In this document: in pieces, positions 25,314-32,192 of the stretch
Layout of the letters: the number at the start of each line of letters is the position of its first letter
Numbering within the stretch: the first letter of the stretch is position 1
Made by a program: the position numbers and the translations under genes
The notes under the pieces: model-generated
The model's database searches: none
Told to the model about the DNA's origin: nothing
Seen by the model: only the letters and a program-made list of their open reading frames with translations
Assembly: GCF_011752815.1 (NCBI RefSeq)
Contig: NZ_VWWV01000001.1
Location: 744,001 to 808,000 of the forward strand
DNA from: Enterobacter sp. Cy-643
Lineage (GTDB): Bacteria > Pseudomonadota > Gammaproteobacteria > Enterobacterales > Enterobacteriaceae
Length of the DNA: 64,000 nt
Direction of reading: 5' to 3'

Positions 25314-25475
25314 TTCCCCCTCTTCAGGGCGGGTGGTGTAACAAAACGCAGTAACCTGATCGAAAAACGATGTATGGCGCTGGCGAGGTTCAGTAACGCT
25401 TTCGCGTGTCGATAGTTGATTTTCCCTCCGGCGAACCAGGCCAGGGCGCGGACGCGAAGGGTGCGGGTTATTTTC

Positions 25476-25516
25476 ATTAAAAATAAGACAACCAGTGCGA
25501 TGGTCTTATTTTTAAT
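25476..25516. repeat. Perfect 14-bp inverted repeat upstream of the Na/Pi transporter gene
   Basis: ATTAAAAATAAGAC (25476-25489) and GTCTTATTTTTAAT (25503-25516) are perfect complements with a 13-nt loop, about 165 bp before the transporter start. It could be a protein-binding palindrome or an RNA stem in the leader. The flanks are GC-rich, which makes this AT-rich dyad stand out. Confidence 0.6.
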
Positions 25517-25577
25517 CAGGAAAATAATGGAAGATTGCTTTTCCATAATGCTTTCCAGCTTGTGTTGCCTGTCGTTT

Positions 25578-25601
25578 AAAGCGCCGCCGAAACGGCGCTT
25601 T
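25578..25601. terminator. Bidirectional-looking terminator after mgtB
   Basis: AAAGCGCCG-CCGAAA-CGGCGCTTT directly follows the mgtB stop on the minus strand. The trailing U-run is short, so termination may be partial, allowing read-through toward the Na/Pi transporter gene. Confidence 0.6.
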
Positions 25602-25622
25602 ATTACCGTACTTAACGCAGCG

Positions 25623-28316
25623 TTAGTGCCACTGCTTGAAGCGACGCATGTAGAACGTTTTCATGCCCTGAGCCACGCAGCAGTAGGCGAGCAGGGTAGC
25701 CACCAGCCACGGGAAGTACTGCCACGGCAGCGCCTGCAGCCCAACCAACGGCCCGAGCGGAGAGAACGGCACGTAAATCCCAATCGCCATAATCAGCCCG
25801 GTCATCATGAGTACCGGCCAGGCGGCGGTGCTCTGAATGAACGGAATTTTCTGGGTACGCAGCATGTGCACCACCAGCGTCTGCGACAGCAGGCCTTCAA
25901 CGAACCAGCCGGACTGGAACAGGGTCTGCATGTGCTCGCTGTTGGCGCTGAACACAAACCACATCAGCGCGAAGGTGGTCATGTCAAAAATGGACGACGT
26001 CGGACCAATCCAGACCATGAAGCGACCAATGTTTTTGGCATCCCACTTGCGCGGCTTGCTCAGGAACTCTTTGTCCGTTTTGTCCCACGGTAGCGCGAGC
26101 TGGGAGATGTCGTACATCAGGTTTTGCAGCAGCAGCTGGATCGCAAGCATCGGCAGGAACGGGATGAATGCGCTGGCGACCAGCACCGAGAACACGTTGC
26201 CGAAGTTGGAGCTGGCGGTCATGTTCAGGTACTTCATGATGTTGCCAAAGGTCTCGCGGCCTTTGATCACGCCTTCTTCCAGCACCATCAGGCTCTTTTC
26301 CAGCAGGATGATGTCGGCGGATTCCTTGGCGATATCGGTGCCGCTGTCGACCGAGATACCGACGTCGGCATCGCGCAGGGCAGGGGCATCGTTAATCCCG
26401 TCGCCCAGGAAGCCCACGGTATGGCCATTGGCCTGCAACGCCTTCAGCACGCGAGATTTTTGCAGCGGCGTCAGCTTGGCAAACACGGTGCGCTCTTCCA
26501 CCAGCTGCTGGAGGGAGGCGTCGCTCAGTTGCTCAATCTGCGGGCCGAGTACCGGCTCGCCCGGCTCCAGCCCGACCTGGCGGCAGATGCGGGTGGTGAC
26601 GATGGCGTTATCGCCGGTCAGCACTTTTACCGCCACGCCAATGTCCATCAGGGCGGCGATCGCCGGGCCCGCGCTCTCCTTCGGTGGATCGAGGAAGGTG
26701 AGGAAGCCGCGGATAATCAGGTCATGCTCATCGTCGGTGCCGTACTGTTTTTTCGCCTCGGCTTTAGGAATATCGCGAGTGGCCACCACCAGCACGCGGA
26801 AACCATCTTTGTTGTAGTCATTGGTCATTGCCAGCATCGCGTCACGACGCTGATTATCCAGCGCGACCACCTTACCGTTCTCTTCCATGTGGGTGGCAAT
26901 GCTCAGCATCTCTTCCACGGCGCCTTTGCACACCAGCAGGTGATTGCTCTGGCTGTCTTTCACCACAATCGACAGGCGGCGGCGGACGAAATCAAACGGC
27001 ATCTCGTCAACTTTGCTGTAGCCCTGCGGCTTGACGAAGTTGGGCTCATTGTCAGAGAAGTAAATGACTGCCTGATCCATCAGGTTTTTGATGCCGCTTT
27101 GGTGGTAGCTGTTCAGCCAGGCCAGCCCCAGCACGGACTCGTTTTTCTGGCCGTTGGTGCCCACGTGGTGCTCGAGGATGATCTTATCCTGCGTCAGCGT
27201 CCCGGTTTTGTCGGTGCACAGCACGTCCATTGCGCCCAGGTTCTGAATAGCGTTCAGGCGCTTAACCACCACTTTACGCTTCGCCATAGCCACCGCGCCT
27301 TTGGCGAGGTTGGCGCTGACGATCATCGGCAGCATTTCAGGCGTTAACCCCACGGCGACCGCCAGGGCAAACAGCAGGGCATCCCACCATTCGCCTTTCA
27401 GCAGGCCGTTAATCAGAAACACCACCGGCACCATCACCAGCATAAAGCGGATCAGCAGCCAGCTGACGCTGTTCACGCCGCGGTCGAAGGCCGTTTGTGC
27501 GCGGCTGCCGACAATCGCTTTAGCCAGTGAGCCAAAGTAAGTCCGTGGCCCGGTCGCCACCACCACCGCCTGCGCGGTACCGCTGACTACGTTGGTGCCC
27601 ATAAAGCAGATGTTCGGGATATCCAGCAGGTTTTCGCTGTCGACAGCCTTATCGTGTGCGGACTTTTGCGCCACGTCGCCCAGGGTGTCGTATTTCTCAA
27701 TCGGCAGCGCTTCACCGGTCAGCACGGCCTGGCTGATAAACAGGTCACGGGACTCAATGAGGCGCACGTCTGCCGGGATCATGTCCCCCGCATAGAGCTG
27801 CACGATGTCGCCCACGACCAGTTCGCGCATCGGAATTTCACGCGGGGTTCCTTTTTGCCCCGCGTGTTCACGACGCACAACCGTGGCGGTGGTGCGAACC
27901 ATTGCTTTCAGCGCCTCGGCAGACTTCGCCGAACGGTGTTCCTGCCAGAAACGCACCAGGCCGCTAAGCGCCACCATGGTGCCGATGATAATCACCGTCG
28001 TCAGGTCACCGTCTTCGCCGTGGCTGGTGGGCAGCCAGTAATCGGTAAAGAAGCTGATCCCGGCGAGAATGCCGAGCACATAGATAAACGGGTTGTTAAA
28101 TGCCATCAGCAACTGAACCAGCGCGTGAGGCGGCTTGTCATGGGCAACTTCGTTCAGGCCATCCCGCTCCAGCCGGGCGCTGGCGTGGGCTTCCTGCAGC
28201 CCTTCCCGGGTGGTGTTCAGGTTGACCAGGGTTTCTGCGATGCCGTTTTTGGCTTCCTGGGCGGCACGCATAGACAGCGTGCTTTTTTTATTACGGTTCT
28301 TGGTTTGTACAGTCAT
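25623..28316 (-). CDS. mgtB: Mg2+-importing P-type ATPase, MgtB type
   Basis: 897 aa inner-membrane type III P-ATPase. It contains the phosphorylation motif DKTGTLT, the actuator TGEALPIEK (TGES/TGE type, here with Ala), LTGDNAIVTTRI and the hinge GDGINDAPALRDADVG. The stretches NNPFIYVLGILAG, TDYWLP and GVNSVSWLLIRFMLVM fit Salmonella MgtB more closely than MgtA. It imports Mg2+ down its electrochemical gradient with ATP hydrolysis and is normally PhoPQ-controlled. No mgtC is present nearby. The leader contains TGTTTA hexamers but no convincing tandem PhoP box. The downstream same-strand gene is a Na/Pi transporter homologue. Confidence 0.92.
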   Translation of the reverse strand: MTVQTKNRNKKSTLSMRAAQEAKNGIAETLVNLNTTREGLQEAHASARLERDGLNEVAHDKPPHALVQLLMAFNNPFIYVLGILAGISFFTDYWLPTSHGEDGDLTTVIIIGTMVALSGLVRFWQEHRSAKSAEALKAMVRTTATVVRREHAGQKGTPREIPMRELVVGDIVQLYAGDMIPADVRLIESRDLFISQAVLTGEALPIEKYDTLGDVAQKSAHDKAVDSENLLDIPNICFMGTNVVSGTAQAVVVATGPRTYFGSLAKAIVGSRAQTAFDRGVNSVSWLLIRFMLVMVPVVFLINGLLKGEWWDALLFALAVAVGLTPEMLPMIVSANLAKGAVAMAKRKVVVKRLNAIQNLGAMDVLCTDKTGTLTQDKIILEHHVGTNGQKNESVLGLAWLNSYHQSGIKNLMDQAVIYFSDNEPNFVKPQGYSKVDEMPFDFVRRRLSIVVKDSQSNHLLVCKGAVEEMLSIATHMEENGKVVALDNQRRDAMLAMTNDYNKDGFRVLVVATRDIPKAEAKKQYGTDDEHDLIIRGFLTFLDPPKESAGPAIAALMDIGVAVKVLTGDNAIVTTRICRQVGLEPGEPVLGPQIEQLSDASLQQLVEERTVFAKLTPLQKSRVLKALQANGHTVGFLGDGINDAPALRDADVGISVDSGTDIAKESADIILLEKSLMVLEEGVIKGRETFGNIMKYLNMTASSNFGNVFSVLVASAFIPFLPMLAIQLLLQNLMYDISQLALPWDKTDKEFLSKPRKWDAKNIGRFMVWIGPTSSIFDMTTFALMWFVFSANSEHMQTLFQSGWFVEGLLSQTLVVHMLRTQKIPFIQSTAAWPVLMMTGLIMAIGIYVPFSPLGPLVGLQALPWQYFPWLVATLLAYCCVAQGMKTFYMRRFKQWH

Positions 28317-28634
28317 GGTGGTGCTCCTGTCGCCGGACGGCAGCGGGCTGTTTTACGGTGAATGCCAGATTAAGGGCAGCCGAAAATAGCCCGATACGGT
28401 ATGAACGATCGGTTTTAAATTAATTTCGCACAGGGTTTCTCGCTATTTATTTATTAAAAATAAACAGGTGAGAAATTTATATTTTATTTTCTTTGGACAT
28501 GTTTATTCCCGCTGATAAATATGCCGGAAGGCATCAGCGAATAAACAGGTACCAGCAGTGACGTAACTCAGCCTGGCGCACGGAAGCGGGCTGCGGCATA
28601 GCGCGCAGACTCGCCCGACGGCGTAACGGCTGAA
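28317..28634. promoter_or_regulatory. mgtB leader/promoter region with an imperfect palindrome
   Basis: The region upstream of mgtB is locally AT-rich. An imperfect palindrome spans 28501-28546 (outer arms GTTTATT and AATAAAC, inner arms ATGCC and GGCAT). Several TGTTTA hexamers, the PhoP half-site, are present, but I do not find two at the canonical spacing of five bases. I found no proline-rich MgtL-like leader peptide. Confidence 0.35.
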
Positions 28635-28880
28635 TCAGGCTACGAAGGGTCGACTTTGTGGGTCTTCGCCATCAGAGAAGCTGCAACGACGCTCCAGCTG
28701 GCCGGTGACAGGACTGACACGCCAGTTAGTGATACGTTGATTCAACTCACTGATTTTCGAAGAGAAAATTGAGTTTGACTGTTTTTTGCGTGCGGACAAC
28801 ACCCGATCGCGGGGCGGCCGGACACGCAGCGTTGATGTCACTGTTTTGACACCAGGAAAAAGGGTAGATTTGAAGTTCAT
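28635..28880 (-). CDS. Hypothetical protein, 81 aa
   Basis: I do not recognise the family. The ATG at 28880 is preceded by GAGGTG at a good distance, and the small product is basic at the N-terminus (STLRVRPPRDRVLSARKKQS) with a C-terminal part rich in polar residues (NWRVSPVTGQLERRC). No signal peptide or membrane segment is seen. A longer in-frame start at 28952 exists but has no ribosome-binding site. It is isolated upstream of mgtB on the same strand. It may be a real small gene or chance; the ribosome-binding site is the main support. Confidence 0.4.
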   Translation of the reverse strand: MNFKSTLFPGVKTVTSTLRVRPPRDRVLSARKKQSNSIFSSKISELNQRITNWRVSPVTGQLERRCSFSDGEDPQSRPFVA

Positions 28881-29288
28881 AACACACCTCGGGACCGTGA
28901 AAACCCTGGTCGAGGTGGGACAACACGAGAGCATCAGGCTCCGGCGAGACACACCAAAACGAAGAAGTGATCACAATCGATTTCATGTTTACTTTCCCGA
29001 ACCGCCATTAAGGCCATGTTCGGGCAGCTACTAAATTCAGTATCCATTAGTCTCTTATGTCAGGTTAGGAAAGGCCGCAACTTCGGCTCGTGAAATCTAC
29101 CCATGAGCAGTACCATTGTCAACCCGCGAGTGGAAATTAAATGTGTTCGTTTATATTTCAGTGAGGGAATATTGAGGGAGGAGAATAAAGGGTATTTTTA
29201 TCTCACTCCCTGAGTTGTGTTTTTTTCTAACTTGTAAACGGCTGGGGGATCGCCGTCATTTCCCCGAAACCCGGTCCTCTTGTTTTTG
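28881..29288. other. Intergenic region without a convincing gene
   Basis: A minus-strand frame (28986-28747) begins with ATG but lacks a ribosome-binding site and family similarity. Otherwise I see only low-complexity AT-rich sequence before the repeat element. Confidence 0.4.
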
Positions 29289-29427
29289 ACCCTCACCCTG
29301 GCCCTCTCCCTGGAAGGGAGAGGGAACAAATTGAGTACTCCAGGAAGGGAGAGGGAAGAGATTACGTACTGTTCTGACCTGCTGTTTTCTCCCTCGCCCC
29401 TTTGGGGAGAGGGCCGGGGTGAGGGGA
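29289..29427. repeat. GC-rich inverted-repeat element, copy 1
   Basis: The outer arms CCCTCACCCTGGCCCTCTCC and its near complement (GGGGAGAGGGCCGGGGTGAG) enclose about 100 bp; the left arm also forms a small internal hairpin with GGGAGAGGG, partly repeated inside. The same element occurs at 61079-61183 and, degenerated, at 44231-44324. This is a dispersed palindromic repeat of the REP/MITE kind common in enterobacterial intergenic regions. Confidence 0.8.
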
Positions 29428-29583
29428 GGATTTGTGCCCGATTCTTGTTTAGGCGAGAGATATCGTCACCATTAATATTTTCCTTAAGCTAAATCAAATC
29501 TTGCGGGCAAAGCCGGTTTTTGCCCCTCGTGCTTTGATTTGAAACAAAATTTAACGCTTATAGCGGTTCATCTGCTGCGTTAG

Positions 29584-29599
29584 TGTGATAAAAATCACA
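29584..29599. promoter_or_regulatory. CRP-binding site (perfect palindrome)
   Basis: TGTGA-TAAAAA-TCACA matches the CRP consensus TGTGA-N6-TCACA exactly, with flanking T/A-rich sequence. It lies 69 bp before the start of the small membrane protein gene at 29668 and about 1 kb before the PTS genes, so catabolite control of this locus is likely. Confidence 0.65.
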
Positions 29600-29667
29600 T
29601 TAAGACGGCGGGGGAACTGCCGTCGACAACCCGTTTTTGATTCAGTTGAAAAGTTAGGTCGAACGTT

Positions 29668-29940
29668 ATGGATGCGAAACCAACTCGCAGCCCCGGCGGC
29701 AAAATTGCGCTGTGGCTGTTTTATGCTTTTTGTTTGTACATCGTTTGGGCGATGGTGCGTTATTTTTGGGTCGTCAGCGGGGTGACCAGCGGCGATTTAG
29801 GCACCTTCAGCGGTAAACTCCTCGGGGCGCTGATGGGGCTGCTGGTGCTAGGCTCCGTGGCGGCGGTACTGGGCTGGATAGCGTGGTATACAAGGCCGCG
29901 TGCTTATCCTGTTCGCGCCAGGGAAAACCGAATGCGTTGA
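29668..29940 (+). CDS. Small membrane protein, 90 aa, unknown function
   Basis: Not a family I recognise. Two hydrophobic segments are clear: residues ~12-36 (IALWLFYAFCLYIVWAMVRY) and ~48-72 (LLGALMGLLVLGSVAAVLGW). They are joined by a short glycine-rich loop, with a basic C-terminus (RPRAYPVRARENRMR), consistent with an inner-membrane hairpin protein whose tail is cytosolic. A perfect CRP site lies 69 bp upstream of the ATG. It precedes the leader and PTS genes on the same strand. Codon use looks typical of the chromosome. Confidence 0.65.
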   Translation: MDAKPTRSPGGKIALWLFYAFCLYIVWAMVRYFWVVSGVTSGDLGTFSGKLLGALMGLLVLGSVAAVLGWIAWYTRPRAYPVRARENRMR

Positions 29941-30179
29941 AACCAGATTGCCCGATGAGCCACCTGCCTTTGCGTGGCTCAGGCTGTATACCTTCCCGCT
30001 TTAAAACTCCCGCTGAAGCCACTTTATTTAGTTCATGTTCTTGCCTGGCATCATTTAATTTTTCTCTGCGCTGCAATGCTATTTATTCCTCATTAAAAAA
30101 GAGGGTTTATCGTATTTATATAACTGTGCGTAAAGTCACGTTTGTTATTTTTCGAACTGTCTACACTGCGGGAGGATTT

Positions 30180-30758
30180 ATGGGGAAAACTATGCATATG
30201 TATATTGTTCGAATCATAACGTTTGTTCGCACTATGTTGTCGATGTTCGGCAGCAGGGCGCGCGTTTGGTTGAATAATAGCTGCTGGTTTAATAGCGTGA
30301 GCGAACTGGAAAAAGACGACGCCGTTTATTCTGATTCGCTGGATAACGTTTGTGCCGTAAATTGGTCCCGGCTCTGGCGTAGCGCAGGCGATCTATATCA
30401 TTCACTTCGCTATTCACATTCTCCATTCTTAAAAAAAGAACATACCGCTGCGCGTCCGCGCCGTCTGGCCGTTCGTAAACGCTATGAACTTTCGTTCCTG
30501 TGCCGTATTTCCAGCCTGCATCAGCTGATGATGTGCCTTCACGCCGGTGGTGATGCCGGAGACGCCGCGATGCTGGCCGCTGTTCGTTCCCAAAGCACAA
30601 TGCGCTTTTCAGCCATTGTGCTTTTTTTATTGCCGTTCTTCAGCCAGATAAGGAGTTGTTATGTATATCGTTTGTGTTGCAGCTTGCCCTACGGGCGTCG
30701 CCCATACCTACATGGCTGCGGAGGCCCTGGCCCTGGTGGGTCAGCAGCGTGGGCATGA
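30180..30758 (+). CDS. Possible leader ORF (192 codons) overlapping terminator and PTS IIB gene
   Basis: The ATG at 30180 has one of the best ribosome-binding sites in the region (GGGAGG five bases upstream). The frame has no homology I recognise; a basic middle (ARPRRLAVRKRYELSFLCR) is followed by a hydrophobic stretch (FSAIVLFLLPFF) encoded across the intrinsic terminator at 30592-30628. The frame then continues 98 bp into the IIB gene in a different frame. It may be an unknown ~140-residue protein whose true end has been frameshifted, or a leader whose translation disrupts the terminator. Coding status is uncertain. Confidence 0.35.
   Translation: MGKTMHMYIVRIITFVRTMLSMFGSRARVWLNNSCWFNSVSELEKDDAVYSDSLDNVCAVNWSRLWRSAGDLYHSLRYSHSPFLKKEHTAARPRRLAVRKRYELSFLCRISSLHQLMMCLHAGGDAGDAAMLAAVRSQSTMRFSAIVLFLLPFFSQIRSCYVYRLCCSLPYGRRPYLHGCGGPGPGGSAAWA
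30592..30628 (+). terminator. Intrinsic terminator / attenuator in front of the PTS operon
   Basis: AAAGCACAATG and CATTGTGCTTT (11 bp, perfect) enclose an 11-nt loop and run into TTTTTTT. It stops only 32 bp short of the IIB start codon, inside the would-be leader. Transcription arriving from the CRP-site side must pass it to express the PTS. Confidence 0.85.
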
Positions 30759-30975
30759 AGTGAAAGTCGAAACGCAGGGCAGCATGGGTGTTGAAAACGA
30801 AATTACCGCCGACGATCTTGCCCGGGCCGACGCGGTTATTCTCGCCGCTGATGTGGCGATTACCGGCAAAGAACGTTTTGACGGCATGATGAAACTGGAG
30901 TGCAGCGTGGCCGATCCTATCAAGTTTGGCGAGGCCGTGTTTGAGGCGATAGAGGCGGAGATAGCACATGGCTAA
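30661..30975 (+). CDS. PTS fructose-family EIIB component
   Basis: 104 aa, a complete fructose-type IIB domain. The phosphorylated cysteine is Cys9 in AACPTGVAHTYMAAEAL, the hallmark of the IIB-Fru family. This cytosolic domain passes phosphate from IIA to the sugar bound at IIC. The start has AAGGAG upstream. It is overlapped by eight bases by the IIC gene and preceded by an attenuator-like terminator. The likely partners are the IIC and HPr-EIN-IIA proteins encoded just downstream; the neighbouring alpha-mannosidase suggests a mannosyl-containing substrate. Confidence 0.93.
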   Translation: MYIVCVAACPTGVAHTYMAAEALALVGQQRGHEVKVETQGSMGVENEITADDLARADAVILAADVAITGKERFDGMMKLECSVADPIKFGEAVFEAIEAEIAHG

Positions 30976-32083
30976 ATTCAGGGCTGAGGCGGGGATGTCG
31001 ACCGGCAAAGAGGTCAAAAATGCCATTATGACCGGGGTGTCATGGATGCTGCCGTTTGTCATTGCCGGGGCGGTGATCATGGGCATTTCGCGCATCGGCG
31101 CCTCGCTCTACGGCATCGAGAATATCTGGGATGCCAGCCACGCCCAGGCGACGAGCATCATTGTGCAGATGCTGCATAAATTCGACGGGTTTGGCGGCCT
31201 GGCGCTGTCGCTGATGCTGCCGGTGGTCGCCGGGTATATCAGCTTCGCCATCGCCAATAAGCCAGGCCTGGCGCCGGGGATGGTGGGCGGGCTACTGGCC
31301 AGCAGTCTGGGGACCGGGTTTCTTGGGGCGCTCGCCGCTGGTTTTGTTGCGGGCTATATCGTGCGGGCGCTGGCGACCTGGGTCAAACTGCCTGCTGCGC
31401 TGGCCTCGGCCGGGCCTATTTTTATCCTGCCGGTGGGCGGCACGCTGCTGACCTGCATGGTGATGGCGTTTATTATCGGCGGCCCGCTGGCGGCGCTGAA
31501 CCACGGGATGGAAACCTGGCTGCTGGCGATGTCCGGCACCAACAAAATCATCCTGGCTGCCGTTGTGGGCGGGATGGTGGGCTTTGACCTGGGCGGTCCG
31601 GTGAACAAGGCGGCGGTAACCACCGCGATGGCGCTGCTGGCCTCCGGGATTTACGACCCTAACACGGCGGCACAGGTGGCGATTATCGTCCCGCCGATTG
31701 GTCTCGGCGTCGCCACGCTCATCTGGGCTAAACGCTTCCCGGCTTCACTGCGCGAGGCGGGCAAGGCTTCGACGCTGATGGGCCTGATTGGCGTGTCCGA
31801 AGGGGCCATTCCCTTCGCGCTGGCAAATCCCAAAATTATCGTCATCAACGTGGTGGGTTCAGCCACCGGGGCAGCGCTGGCCGTCGGCCTGGGGGCGGTA
31901 AACCATGCGCCGATTTCAGGTTTTTACGGCTGGCTGGCGGTGGATAAGTGGCCCATTTATGTGCTGTCTATTGCCGCCGGGGCAGGGATTATTGCCGTGG
32001 GATCGTTATTAGTATTTCGGGGTGAAACTGCCGTTGAAAATAAACCTGCGGCAGCCGTGCCTAAATTTAAAGTAGGGCGCTAG
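30968..32083 (+). CDS. PTS fructose-family EIIC membrane permease
   Basis: 371 aa integral membrane protein with about eight to ten hydrophobic segments. Family features include GVSWMLPFVIAGAVIMGISR near the N-terminus, LPVVAGYISFAIANKPGLAP and GFDLGGPVNKAA, and GVSEGAIPFA, the substrate-binding region of fructose-family IIC proteins. It translocates and phosphorylates the sugar with phosphate from IIB. It overlaps IIB by eight bases; the alpha-mannosidase gene starts 110 bp downstream, so the imported phosphosugar is probably cleaved or accompanied by mannosyl hydrolysis. Confidence 0.93.
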   Translation: MAKFRAEAGMSTGKEVKNAIMTGVSWMLPFVIAGAVIMGISRIGASLYGIENIWDASHAQATSIIVQMLHKFDGFGGLALSLMLPVVAGYISFAIANKPGLAPGMVGGLLASSLGTGFLGALAAGFVAGYIVRALATWVKLPAALASAGPIFILPVGGTLLTCMVMAFIIGGPLAALNHGMETWLLAMSGTNKIILAAVVGGMVGFDLGGPVNKAAVTTAMALLASGIYDPNTAAQVAIIVPPIGLGVATLIWAKRFPASLREAGKASTLMGLIGVSEGAIPFALANPKIIVINVVGSATGAALAVGLGAVNHAPISGFYGWLAVDKWPIYVLSIAAGAGIIAVGSLLVFRGETAVENKPAAAVPKFKVGR

Positions 32084-32192
32084 TCGCCCGGGTAATTTAT
32101 TTCAGGCTGTATGCGTTGTGCTTTCGCGGTATTTCATGCCGGGAATAGCTACGCCTTAAATTTTACTCATCAGCCGCCAATAAGGTGACGTT

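Noticed and set aside
25310..25546. Minus-strand 78-codon frame between mgtB and the Na/Pi transporter gene
   Set aside because: No convincing ribosome-binding site, spans the inverted repeat at 25476-25516, and overlaps the start of the transporter gene; more likely untranslated leader.
26124..27347. Plus-strand open frame of 407 codons inside mgtB
   Set aside because: Antisense to mgtB; His/Gln-rich composition is typical of a complement-strand artefact.
28400..28550. PhoP box for mgtB
   Set aside because: TGTTTA hexamers occur, but no pair has the required five-base spacing, so I do not call a site.
28747..28986. Minus-strand 79-codon frame overlapping the 81-codon candidate
   Set aside because: Weak ribosome-binding site and a composition unlike a protein; the overlapping frame with GAGGTG is preferred.
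29883..30179. N-terminal 99 codons of the long frame preceding the PTS leader
   Set aside because: Overlaps the end of the small membrane protein gene, Cys/Ser-rich and without ribosome-binding site; the ATG at 30180 is the credible start.
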